Of a stretch of 23,308 nucleotides of DNA, positions 15,206 to 23,308 are shown piece after piece. The DNA lies in the NCBI GenBank assembly GCA_000496215.1, contig KI543214.1:130985-154292 (forward strand), read 5' to 3'. The notes beneath the pieces are model-generated. The model was not told the DNA's origin. It was given only the letters and a program-made list of their open reading frames with translations, and searched no databases. The stretch is from an uncultured archaeon A07HN63. GTDB taxonomy: Archaea > Halobacteriota > Halobacteria > Halobacteriales > Haloferacaceae. The number at the start of each line of letters is the position of its first letter. The stretch's first letter is position 1. Both the position numbers and the translations under genes were made by a program.

Positions 15206-15789
15206 ATGAGCGATCAGTCCCCAGCCGAGCCAACTCCGACCACCAATCCAGACCGCCGCACCACCGACGACCACGGCCACGATATCGTCTCGCCGCTGCA
15301 GGCCGCAATTCTCACCGTCTCGACCTCCCGCGCCGAAGCCGACGGCCGGTCGACGACCCCGGTGGCGACCACATCGAATCACTGTTTGAGGCTGCCGGCC
15401 ATCGCGTTGTCGACCGTCGGCTCGTTCCCGACGGTGTCGGCCCGATCCAGCGCGAACTCGACGCCCTGCTCGACGACCCAACCGTCGACCTCGTGGTGAC
15501 GACCGGCGGCACCGGTGCGACCGTCGACGACGTGACGCCCGACGCGGTGAGCGAGCGGTTCGACCGCGACCTGCCCGGGTTCGGCGAACTGTTTCGGGAC
15601 CTCTCCTACGAGGAGATTGGCCCACGGACGATAGCGAGCCGTGCGACCGGCGGTATCGCGCGCGACACGCCGGTGTTCGTTCTTCCGGGCAGCACCAATG
15701 CCGTCGAGCTGGCGACCGAGGAGATCATTCTGCCCGAGGCGCCGCATCTGGTCGGGCTGGCGACGCGGCATCTGGTCGCGGAAAACTGA
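15206..15789 (+). pseudogene. MoaB/MogA-like molybdopterin protein, broken by a single-base frameshift
   Basis: The N-terminal part reads from ATG at 15206 in one frame (a Pro/Thr/Asp-rich start, then SPLQAAILTVSTSRAEADGR). Near 15347-15352 the homology moves to the -1 frame (DDPGGDHIESLFEAAGH) and runs on to the TGA at 15787-15789. The second part carries the family motifs: TTGGTGATVDDVTPDA near 15498-15545 and the LPGSTNAVELA loop near 15688-15720. Adding one G to the GG at 15348-15349 restores a 194-residue protein. As written, the first frame stops at 15497-15499. MoaB/MogA proteins adenylylate molybdopterin before metal insertion in molybdenum or tungsten cofactor synthesis. With no other damage in the gene, either a sequencing error or a recent mutation is possible. 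Confidence 0.8.
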
Positions 15790-15870
15790 TCGATGCCGGC
15801 GGCCGCCGGGTAGTCGCCGCACAGCACGGAGCCACATCTTTGAGGGCCGCGGCTGTAGGCCGAGTCACCA

Positions 15871-16944
15871 ATGTCAGAGCCACCTGTTGGCGTCGGAATC
15901 GTCGGTCTCGGCGGGATCGCGTCCCAACACGCCGAGCATCTGGCCGACCACAGCGCGACCCTCGTCGGCGGCGTCGACATCGACGACCACGCTCGCCGGG
16001 AGTTCGCCGAGGAGTGGTCGGTCCCGACCCATGACAATCTCGACGCCATCGTCGACGATATCGACGCGCTGCTCGTCACGACGCCGAACCGGTATCACGA
16101 GGAGTACGCCACCGCAGCTCTCGACGCCGGGCTGGATGTGCTCGTCGAGAAGCCGCTGGCCCACAGCCTCGACAGTGCCGAGCGAATCGCCGACGCCGCG
16201 GCCGACGCCGATGGGTTCTGTATGGTCGGCTTCAACTACCGCTTTTCAGCGCCGGTCGATGTGCTCACCGCCTACCGCGACGACGGTCGGTTTGGCGAGA
16301 TCAACCACGTCGAGGCGAACTACGTCCGCCGCCGCGGCATCCCCGGTCGTGGCTCGTGGTTCACCGACGAGCAAACCGCTGGCGGCGGCGCGCTCATCGA
16401 CATCGGGGTCCACGCGGTCGACCTCGCGCTCAGTTTTCTCGATTTCCCGGAAATAGCCGAGGTCTCGGCGACAACGCGTGCGGAGTTCGGCACCCGCGAC
16501 GAGTACAGCTACATGTACATGTGGGGCGACGACGAGGGGGCCGACGCGTTCGACGTGGAGGATTCGGCCTCGGCGTTCATCCGGACGGCCGACGGCGCGA
16601 CCGTCTCGCTGGAGGTCGCATGGGCGACCAACCGGCCGCGCACCGACGAGTACGTCGTTCGCGGCACCGACGCCGGCGCGATCTACGACCGCAAGAGTCA
16701 GCAACTGACGCTCTACGAGACCCGCACCGACGGCGCGGAGCATTTCACCGAGACAGCCATCGAGACGCCCGATCGAAACAGTCACGCCGCCGAACTCGAC
16801 TACTTCCTCGACCACGTCGCGGGCGACACCCCGCCGGAGCGCAACACGGTCGCGGAGGCACTGGCCGTCCAGCGCGTGATCGACGCCATCTATCGCTCGG
16901 CCGAGGAGCAGCGAGCCATCCAGCTTGGTGATGCCGATGGCTGA
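15871..16944 (+). CDS. Gfo/Idh/MocA-family oxidoreductase (first of a pair)
   Basis: This 357-residue protein has an N-terminal Rossmann fold with GIVGLGGIA at 9-17 for NAD(P) binding, the TPNRYHEEYA segment, and the family EKP motif at 93-95 (LVEKPLAHS). A C-terminal alpha/beta domain carries the catalytic pair D177 and H181 in GGGALIDIGVHAVDL. These enzymes oxidise or reduce sugars, inositols and related polyols, or act on biliverdin and similar substrates. The substrate is not evident here. An ATCTTTGAG stretch about 31 nt upstream may be the promoter. Its last 8 nt overlap the ATG of a second family member, so the two probably act together, perhaps on successive steps or as a hetero-oligomer. 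Confidence 0.94.
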   Translation: MSEPPVGVGIVGLGGIASQHAEHLADHSATLVGGVDIDDHARREFAEEWSVPTHDNLDAIVDDIDALLVTTPNRYHEEYATAALDAGLDVLVEKPLAHSLDSAERIADAAADADGFCMVGFNYRFSAPVDVLTAYRDDGRFGEINHVEANYVRRRGIPGRGSWFTDEQTAGGGALIDIGVHAVDLALSFLDFPEIAEVSATTRAEFGTRDEYSYMYMWGDDEGADAFDVEDSASAFIRTADGATVSLEVAWATNRPRTDEYVVRGTDAGAIYDRKSQQLTLYETRTDGAEHFTETAIETPDRNSHAAELDYFLDHVAGDTPPERNTVAEALAVQRVIDAIYRSAEEQRAIQLGDADG

Positions 16945-18162
16945 GCCGCTGACCGTCGGGATGATCGGCTACGGGTTCATGGGACGGGCCCACGCCAACG
17001 CACTCGCCCGACTGCCGATGTTTTTCCCCGACGCGCCCGCGGTTACCCGCGACACGCTCGTCGGCCGCGACGAGAGCGCCCTCGGCGAGGCGGCCGACCG
17101 ACTCGGCTTCGAGCGAACCGCGACCGACTGGCGCGATGTCGTCGGCGATGTCGATGTTCTCTACAACCTCGCGCCGAACCACCTCCACGCCGAGCCGTCG
17201 ATCACCGCACTGGAGGCCGGGACGGCGGTGCTCTGTGAGAAGCCGCTAGCGACGACCCGGGAGGGCGCCGAGTCGATGGCCTCAGCGGCGGCAGACGCCG
17301 ACGTGCCCGCCTGTATCGGCTTCAACTACCGGTTCGTCCCCGCGATCCAGTACGCGAGGCGGCTGATCGACGCCGGCGAGATCGGCGAGATCACCCAGTT
17401 CCGCGGGCGCTACCTGCAGGACTGGCTGGTCGACCCCGACGCGCCGTGGTCGTGGCGGCTGGACGACGACCGGGCGGGCTCGGGCGCGCTCGGCGACCTC
17501 GGCGCCCACACCGTCGACCTCGCGCGCTTCCTCGTCGGCGACCGGACGGGCGGCATCGACCGCGTGAGCGGCAACCTGCGGACGGTCACCACGGAACGGC
17601 CCGTGGCCAGCGAGGGCGACGAAACGACTGGCGACGACGAGACGACAAGCAACGACGAAACGGCGAGCGACGACGAGTCGACGACCGAACACCGACCCGT
17701 CACCGTCGATGACGCCTTTACCGCTCAGCTCGGCTTCGCAAACGGCGCGGTCGGGACGGTCGAGGCCTCTCGCGTCGCCGCCGGCCACAAGAACGACCAC
17801 ACCATCGAAATCCACGGTACAGAGGGTAGCCTCCGGTTCTCGCTGGAGCGACTCAACGAACTCGACGTTCACACCGGCGATAGCCGCGGCTACGAGACGG
17901 TGCTCGTCACCGAGGAGAGCGACCCCTATCTCGACCACTGGTGGCCGCCGGGTCACGTGCTGGGCTGGGAGCACACATTCGTCCACGAGAGCTACGAGTT
18001 CCTGACGAGCGTGGCCGACTCGACGACTGGCGAATCGACGACAGGGTCGACGCCCACGGTGCCGTCGTTCGCCGATGGCGCGGCGGTCCAGCGGGTTCTC
18101 GACGGGATCGAACGCGCCGCCGAGCGGAGACGTGGGTCGACCTCAACGGCGACGACTACTGA
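16937..18162 (+). CDS. Gfo/Idh/MocA-family oxidoreductase (second of a pair), frameshifted near its end
   Basis: This protein has GMIGYGFMGRAHA at 8-20 for NAD(P) binding, the EKP motif at 101-103 (LCEKPLATT) and the D187/H191 pair in GDLGAHTVDL. The chosen start is ATG 16937, overlapping the upstream gene by 8 nt; ATG 16931 is also possible. As written, the frame runs past 18127 and reaches 18490 with about 120 residues of Arg/Ser-rich translation unlike the rest. A -1 shift at 18126-18127 instead gives ETWVDLNGDDY and a TGA at 18160-18162, a natural end that makes 408 residues. One missing G would explain this. An acidic four-copy hexapeptide repeat (17615-17686) is inserted in the C-terminal domain. 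The substrate is unknown. Confidence 0.88.
17615..17686 (+). repeat. Four-copy 18-nt tandem repeat inside the second oxidoreductase
   Basis: Four in-frame 18-nt units encode GDETTG, DDETTS, NDETAS and DDESTT. The units differ mainly at third positions and a few first positions, so the array is old enough to have diverged. It adds an acidic, probably disordered loop between strands of the C-terminal domain. Confidence 0.85.
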
Positions 18163-18207
18163 GAGCGTACGCCACTGTGGGAGTTGCGGGGGCCGCAACC
18201 GAAACGG

Positions 18208-18215
18208 CTTTTCGA
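18208..18215 (+). promoter_or_regulatory. TATA-like element of the small membrane protein gene
   Basis: CTTTTCGA is centred about 25 nt before the ATG at 18237, which suits a leaderless transcript. It lies just beyond the restored end (18162) of the second oxidoreductase, supporting that end over the literal one at 18490. Confidence 0.4.
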
Positions 18216-18236
18216 GTCGGCGCTATCCACCTCAAT

Positions 18237-18422
18237 ATGGCTTCGAGCAGCGTCAGCGGCTTCGAGATGGTCATCACCGTCGGGATGGGCGCGGTCACAG
18301 CCGCCATTCTTGTCGGTACCGACGTCTTCCCGGCCAACGTTGCGGTCCCATTCGTCTCGATGGTGCTGATCGGCTTCATCGCCAGTCGAACCGTGCTCGG
18401 CCGCCGGTGGAGCTGGCGTTAA
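18237..18422 (+). CDS. Small two-helix membrane protein
   Basis: This 61-residue protein, starting at ATG 18237, has two hydrophobic segments (about 9-28 and 33-50) separated by a short GTDVFPANV loop, and a basic C-terminus (RTVLGRRWSWR). I do not recognise a family. Support for the gene comes from three things: membrane-protein composition unlike the shadow frames, a TATA-like element at the right distance, and a position that fits the gap between the restored oxidoreductase end and the FAD oxidase start. The same bases are covered in another frame by the literal frameshifted extension of the oxidoreductase. It may be an orphan membrane protein, and no partner is evident. Confidence 0.65.
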   Translation: MASSSVSGFEMVITVGMGAVTAAILVGTDVFPANVAVPFVSMVLIGFIASRTVLGRRWSWR

Positions 18423-18486
18423 GACGGCCGCCGACCTCAACATTCATTCCCGTAGGCGGTCTGGACGGGAGTAACCACCACGCGTC

Positions 18487-21400
18487 ATGAGCACACCCGA
18501 CCAGCCCCCCGAACCTGCAACTGACGCCCGTGCCGACTACGACTACCGGAGCGACGAGATCGAGAGCCCGGAGCTCGTCGCCGACCTCGACGCCATCGTC
18601 GACGGCGAGGTTCGCTTCGACAGCTACACGCGCCACCTGTATGCGACCGACGCCAGCGCGTACCAGCAGCTCCCTATCGGCGTCGTCGTCCCGACCTCTA
18701 CCGCCGACGTGCAGCGGTCATGGAGTACTGCGCCGACAACGAGATTCCGGTCCTCCCGCGCGGCGGCGGCACCAGTCTCGCCGGCCAGACGGTCAACGAA
18801 GCGGTCGTGCTCGATTTCAAAAAGGAGATGAACGATGTGGTCGGGATCGATCCCGACGCCGAGACCGTGACCGCCGAGCCGGGGATCACGCTGGCCCATC
18901 TCAACAACGCGCTCGAACCCCACGGGCTGAAGTACGCCCCCGATCCGGCGTGGGGCGACAAGAGCGTGCTGGGCGGCTGTATCGGCAACAACTCGACGGG
19001 CGCACACTCACTGAAATACGAGAAGGCCGACGGCTATCTCGAAGCCTGCGAGGTCGTGCTGGCCGACGGCACCGTCACCACCTTCGACTGGCTGGCCGTC
19101 GAGGAGATTCACGAGCGAGCCGCCGCCGCGGCGACGACGACCCGAGCATCGAGGCGCAGGTCTACGCCGTCGTCAGCGACATCCTTCGGAATCACCGCGA
19201 GGAAATCGAGGCGCGCTACCCCGACCTGATGCGCAATGTCTCGGGGTACAACCTCGACAAACTCGTCGCGGACGCGGAGGAACACGGTGCGGTCAACGTC
19301 GGCCGCCTGCTGGCCGGCAGCGAGGGCACCCTCGGGGTCGTCACCGAGGCAACCGTCTCGCTGGAACCGATTCCCAATGAAACCGCGGTCGTGATGTTGA
19401 CCTACGATGACGTGCTCGACGCGATGGAGGACGTGGCGCCGATCCTCGACCACGACCCCGCCGCGGTCGAGGTGCTGGACGACGTGTTTCTCGACCTCGC
19501 CGCCGACCGTCCGGAGTTCGCCGACGTGGTCGATATCCTGCCCGAGGGCACGGACTCGACGCTGCTCGTGGAGTTCTACGCCGACTCGATGGCCGACGGG
19601 AAACAGAAAATCGCGGATCTGCTGGCCGACCGACTGCCGAGCGTCGATGCCGCGGTCGAGCCCAGTAATGGTGATGGTGCTGGTGAGAAGACAACGGACG
19701 AGACCTACGCAGTCGACGCGCTGGAGGCTTACGACGCCGACCGCCAGACCAAATTCTGGAAGATGCGAAAGGCCGGTCTGCCTATCCTGCTCTCGCGGAC
19801 GAGCGACGAAAAACACTGGCCGTTTATCGAGGATACCGCCGTTCCCGCCGAGAACCTGCCCGAGTACGTCGCCGACATTCAGGCGCTATTCGACGAGTAC
19901 GACACCTTCGCCTCCTACTACGCTCACGCCGGGCCAGGTGTGCTCCACATTCGGCCGCTGCTCGATCTCAAGGCCGACGACGGAATTGAGACGATGCACG
20001 AGATCTGCGACGACGTGACCGACCTCGTCATCGAGTACGGCGGCTCGGTGTCGGGCGAACACGGCGACGGCCGCGCACGGACGACGTGGAACAGAAAGCT
20101 CTACGGGAGCGAGATCTGGTCGCTGTTCCAGCGACTGAAAGCCGCGTTCGATCCCGACGACCGCCTCAATCCCGGCAACGTCAGCGGCGACGCCGACCCG
20201 ACCGAGAACCTGCGGTACGACGCCGACTACGAGTTCGACGCCGGGTTCGAGCCGACGCTCAACTGGGACAACGAAAACGGCTTTCAGGGAATGACAGAGC
20301 TCTGTCACGGCTGTGCGGGCTGTACCGGCCACCAGGACACCACCGGGTCGGTCATGTGTCCGACCTACCGGGCGACCGAAAACGAGGAGATCACCTCGAC
20401 CCGCGGCCGAGCCAATATGCTCCGGCAATCGATGAGCGGCGACCTGCCGGACGACGTGTTCAGCGAGGAGTTCAGCCACGAGGTGCTGGATCTCTGTATC
20501 GGCTGCAAGGGCTGCAAGCGAGACTGTCCCAGCGGCGTCGACATGGCGAAGCTGAAAACCGAGGTCGCCCACGAGCGACACCAGCGCGAGGGCGTCGCGC
20601 TCCGCGACAGACTCTTCGCCAATGTCGAGACGCTGTACAGCCTCGGCAGCAGTCTCGCGCCGCTGTCGAACTGGGCGACGAAGCTCCCCGGGTCGGGCCT
20701 GCTCGCCGAGAAGACGCTCGGTATCGCCCGCGAACGCGAGTTGCCAACGTTCAGCCGCACCACGCTTCAGCAATGGGACCGCGGCCGGACGCCGGCCGTC
20801 AGCGAACGCGAGGCCGACCGGCAGGCGTTGCTGATCGCCGATCCCTACACCAACTACACCCAGCCCGAAGTCGGCAAAGCGGCGGTTCGCACACTCGAAG
20901 CAGCCGGGGTCCACGTCGAGATCGCCGACGAGGTGACCGACAGCGGCCGCCCGGCCCACTCGAAGGGCCTGCTCGATCAGTCGAAAGCGACCGCCGAGGC
21001 CAACGTCGAGGTGCTGGGTGACCGCGTCGCTGAGGGCTGGGACCTCGTCAGCGTCGAACCGAGCGACGCGGTGATGTATCAGGATGACTATCTCGATCTG
21101 CTCTCCGGTGAGGCTGTCGAGGCGGTCGCCGACAACACATACAGCGTGCTGGAGTACATCGACACCTTCCGGCTCGACGACGCGCTCGACACGACGGCCT
21201 CTGACGAACTCGCCTACCACGGCCACTGCCACCAGACCGCCGCCAGCCGGGAACACCACGCCGTCGGCGTGCTCCGGCGGGCAGGATATGAGGTCGACGT
21301 GCTCGACACCACCTGCTGTGGGATGGCCGGCTCCTTCGGGTACGAGGCCGAACACTACTCGATGAGTCAGGCGATCGGCGACCTGCTGTTCGACGCGGTC

Positions 21401-21529
21401 GACGACTCGCCGGCTGCCGAGGTCGTCGCGCCCGGAACATCGTGTCGCTCGCAACTCGGCGATACCGACCGGTACGACGGCAAGCCAGCCCATCCAGTCG
21501 AGAAAGTCGCGGACGCGCTCGTCGATTAG
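18487..21529 (+). pseudogene. FAD-linked oxidase / Fe-S fusion (D-lactate dehydrogenase type), with two single-base frameshifts
   Basis: Homology runs through three frames: 18487-18716, then 18717 to about 19130, then to the stop at 21529. Restoring one G at 18716-18717 and one at 19130-19131 gives a 1014-residue protein. The FAD-binding part has PVLPRGGGTSLAGQTVNEA and GCIGNNSTGAHSLKYEKADG. The FAD-oxidase C-terminal domain follows, with SGEHGDGRARTTWNRKLYG. Two Fe-S motifs come next: CHGCAGC...CP near 20302-20372 and CIGCKGCKRDCP near 20495-20530. CCG-type Cys-rich motifs (HGHCHQT, TTCCGMAGS) lie near 21220-21330. Such proteins oxidise D-lactate, glycolate or similar 2-hydroxyacids and pass electrons to the respiratory chain. 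The long third part has no stop in 2.4 kb, so sequencing error or very recent damage is more likely than an old pseudogene. Confidence 0.88.
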
Positions 21530-21545
21530 GCCGACGTGCTGGAGT

Positions 21546-21821
21546 TTACAGCGTCGCGTCTGGCTCGTATTCCTCGGCCATCCGTGCGGCTTCCGTGCTG
21601 TACTGTTCCCGTGTCGCGGCGTCGTCGACGCTGCCGAGGTTGCCGGCATCGACCACGAGGCTGACCGGCGTCTCGCGGTGGTCGCCGCTAAAACTCGTCA
21701 GCGCGCGCTCCTTCCGGAAATCCTGCCGGCCGTCGGGCGTCGCGTACGTGAGGATGATCAGGTTCTGCTCGTCGTCGGAGTAGGTCCGCTCGACCAGCCA
21801 GACGCGCGTTTCGTCACTCAC
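21546..21821 (-). CDS. Small hypothetical haloarchaeal protein
   Basis: This 91-residue acidic soluble protein has no recognised domain. The translation looks real: mixed strands and helices (VWLVERTYSDDEQNLIILTYATPDG, split by charged turns), a helical AARMAEEYEPD end, and haloarchaeal amino acid use. The start is the GTG at 21819-21821, which overlaps the end of the class V aminotransferase gene by 8 nt, so it is the last gene of that operon and probably coupled. It converges with the FAD oxidase, with 16 nt between their stops. A link to the aminotransferase or thioredoxin function is only suggested by position. Confidence 0.75.
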   Translation of the reverse strand: MSDETRVWLVERTYSDDEQNLIILTYATPDGRQDFRKERALTSFSGDHRETPVSLVVDAGNLGSVDDAATREQYSTEAARMAEEYEPDATL

Positions 21822-22929
21822 TGGCCTGCCCTATGCAGGCGGCCACGGAATCCATTTCCGCCTCCGTCGAGACCGCATGCACCGAGACGCGCACCGCTTC
21901 AGGATACGGCAGCGACCGGATGACAATGTCCGCTTCGGCACAGTGGTCGACGACAGCCTCGGGGTCGTCCACCGCAATCGTGACCAGCCCGGACTCGAAG
22001 GACTCGGGGCTCAACAACTGCTCGTCGTCGATCTCGGCTTTCAGGCGGTCGGTCAGCGATTCGATCCGGGACTCGATGGCGTCGATCCCGACGGCCTCGA
22101 TACGGTCGATGGCCTCGATCAGGCCGGCGTGTGGCGCCGGCGATGTCGTCCCGATTTCGAAGCGCGTGGCGCCCGCTGCGTAGTCGAGATCGTCGGCCGT
22201 TGGATCGGTCACACTCCGGTACCCCACGGCACTCGGGACCAGCGAGTCGGCGACCTCGCGGTCGACGTAGAGAAAGCCAGCACCCCACGGTCCAAGCAGC
22301 CACTTGTGGCCGGCCGCGGCGACGGCGTCTGCGCCCCACTCGTGAACGTCCATCGCTCGGTGGCCGGGAACCTGCACCGCGTCGACGAGCGTGAACGCAC
22401 CGGCGTCGGTAGCGATCTCGACGAGGTCGCCGACCGGCAGCCAGGTGCCATGGGTCCACGTGAGCGCGCTAAAACAGACCAGCCGAGCGTCGGCGACGGC
22501 TTCGGTGTAGTCGTCGATATCGATTCGGCCATCGGTGGTTTCGACGACACGAACCTCGACGCCCTCGCGTTTGAGTTGTTGCCACGGGAGCACGCCGGCC
22601 GGGTGTTCGAGATCAGTGCGGACCACGACATCGCCCGGCTCGAAGTCGATAGCGGTCGCAATGCGATTGATGCTGTCGGTTGTGCTTTCGGTGAGGGCAA
22701 CCTCCGCGGGGTCGGCACCGATCAGGTCGGCGATTCGCTCGCGGGCGTCGTCGTAACTGCCAAAGGCTGTTTCGTAGGGGTCAGCACGGCCGGACCCGAA
22801 CTCGTGGTCGGCCAGCATCTCCGTGGCGGCGTCGACGACGAACTCGGGGCTCGGGCCGTGGGCGCCGAAGTTGAGATACGCCGCCTCCTGCAGTGCCGGG
22901 ATATCGGCCCTCAGATCACGTGGGTCCAT
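21814..22929 (-). CDS. Class V aminotransferase (cysteine desulfurase-like fold, no catalytic Cys loop)
   Basis: This 371-residue PLP enzyme of fold type I has LNFGAHGPSP near 19-28, a TESTTDSINR substrate/cofactor loop at 80-89, the ring-stacking H109 (DLEHPAGVLPW), DAVQVPGH at 183-190 (D183, Q186), the cofactor lysine K209 in AAGHKWLLGPWG, and ATRFEIGT. In cysteine desulfurases a mobile Cys loop lies near the C-terminus. Here the corresponding region reads RSLPYPEAVRVSVHAVSTEAEMD with no Cys, so sulfur transfer is unlikely. Isopenicillin-N-epimerase-like, EgtE-like or selenocysteine lyase-like aminotransferase or lyase roles fit better. A GGGAG motif 6 nt before the ATG suggests internal translation in a thioredoxin-led transcript. 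Confidence 0.92.
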   Translation of the reverse strand: MDPRDLRADIPALQEAAYLNFGAHGPSPEFVVDAATEMLADHEFGSGRADPYETAFGSYDDARERIADLIGADPAEVALTESTTDSINRIATAIDFEPGDVVVRTDLEHPAGVLPWQQLKREGVEVRVVETTDGRIDIDDYTEAVADARLVCFSALTWTHGTWLPVGDLVEIATDAGAFTLVDAVQVPGHRAMDVHEWGADAVAAAGHKWLLGPWGAGFLYVDREVADSLVPSAVGYRSVTDPTADDLDYAAGATRFEIGTTSPAPHAGLIEAIDRIEAVGIDAIESRIESLTDRLKAEIDDEQLLSPESFESGLVTIAVDDPEAVVDHCAEADIVIRSLPYPEAVRVSVHAVSTEAEMDSVAACIGQASE

Positions 22930-22992
22930 GGTAATCTCCCAGTTGTGGCGTCATCGGATCAGAACGACAGCAGTGGTGTACCAGCACAGTCG

Positions 22993-23308
22993 CTAGGCGA
23001 GATACTCGGTCACGCTGGTTTCGAGCGCCTCGCCGGTCTGGGCACCGACCATCCGCTCGGCCTGTTCGCCGTCAGCGTAGATCAGCAGTGTGGGAACCCC
23101 CTGTACGTCGTGAGTGCTCGCGAGCGCCTGAAACTGATCGACGTCGATCTTGAGCACCGCGGCGTCGGTGTCCTCGGCGATGGCCTCCAGTGTCGGCTCC
23201 ATCATCTGACAGGGACCACACCAGTCGGCATAGAAGTCGACGAGCACGACGGCATACCGGGCGGTCAGGTCAGCGTACTCGTCAGCATCTCCGAGATGGA
23301 TCGGTTCG
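22993..23308 (-). CDS. Thioredoxin (N-terminus beyond right edge)
   Basis: The frame is open from the right edge to the TAG at 22993-22995, giving 105 residues of a protein whose start lies outside the window. It has the thioredoxin fold: an N-terminal helix (LGDADEYADL), the VVLVDFYADWCGPCQMM active site with the redox CGPC pair, KIDVDQ, the cis-proline motif GVPTLLIYADG, and a final helix (LETSVTEYLA). It reduces disulfides in the cytosol, served by a thioredoxin reductase elsewhere. A possible start at an internal GTG just before LVDFY would remove the first helix and strand and is rejected. It lies 63 nt upstream of the class V aminotransferase gene and is probably in the same operon. Confidence 0.93.
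   Translation of the reverse strand, partial: EPIHLGDADEYADLTARYAVVLVDFYADWCGPCQMMEPTLEAIAEDTDAAVLKIDVDQFQALASTHDVQGVPTLLIYADGEQAERMVGAQTGEALETSVTEYLA

Noticed and set aside
18163..18490. C-terminal extension of the second oxidoreductase read without frame correction
   Set aside because: It is Arg/Ser/Gly-rich and unlike the family. A natural stop follows a one-base shift at 18127, and a small membrane protein with its own TATA-like element occupies the same bases.
18530..19132. 5' part of the long literal frame 18530-21529 as a real protein N-terminus
   Set aside because: The first 200 residues are an Arg-rich out-of-frame reading. Homology to FAD oxidases in this stretch lies in the other two frames.
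19886..21649. 587-residue minus-strand frame antisense to the FAD/Fe-S oxidase
   Set aside because: It is a Val/Arg/Gly-rich shadow of biased codons, while the plus strand carries Fe-S and CCG motifs.
1..23308. CRISPR arrays, tRNA or rRNA genes, insertion sequences and integrase sites
   Set aside because: Reading both strands I saw no regularly spaced repeats, no tRNA-like cloverleaf or conserved TTCGA arm with matching stems, no rRNA core and no transposase or integrase motifs.

Overview
The window looks like a haloarchaeal (class Halobacteria) chromosome segment. It is GC-rich with strong GAC/GAG/GTC codon use, and the proteins are very acidic and poor in lysine. Several families are typical of that group: HalX response regulators, 7TM-PAS histidine kinases, a YlbF-family protein ending in a Cys-Cys tail, and a DUF5794-like membrane protein. 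Several genes have a TATA-like element about 25 to 28 nt before the start codon, as in leaderless transcripts. I cannot name the genus. No rRNA, tRNA, CRISPR array or insertion sequence was seen.

Region 1 (1-8640, all minus strand) is a dense two-component signalling locus. In transcription order it holds a 15-codon upstream mini-ORF, a degenerate receiver protein, an HxlR-receiver-HalX fusion regulator, a 1438-residue soluble kinase with seven PAS and two GAF domains, a single-domain Rcp1-like receiver, and a receiver-kinase hybrid. Most junctions are ATGA or similar overlaps, so this is almost certainly one operon. After a 269 nt AT-rich gap follows a 7TM-PAS membrane kinase that runs off the left edge. 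The likely flow is cytosolic sensing by the large kinase, relay through the receivers, and transcriptional output through the HxlR fusion.

Region 2 (8820-15130) is mostly housekeeping. It has ylbF-like and DUF5794-like genes on the minus strand, guaB (IMP dehydrogenase) on the plus strand, a second HalX response regulator with its own upstream mini-ORF, a minus-strand Lrp/AsnC regulator coupled to a class I/II aminotransferase, and a half-size EamA/DMT membrane protein.

Region 3 (15200-21530, plus strand) holds a MoaB/MogA-like gene, two overlapping Gfo/Idh/MocA oxidoreductases, a 61-residue membrane protein and a large FAD/Fe-S oxidase. Three of these genes contain single-base frame breaks, four in all. 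Every one is repaired by lengthening a GG to GGG after a C, which points to homopolymer undercalling or a cluster of very recent mutations.

Region 4 (21546-23308, minus strand) is a probable operon of thioredoxin (cut by the right edge), a class V aminotransferase lacking the cysteine-desulfurase cysteine, and a small hypothetical protein.
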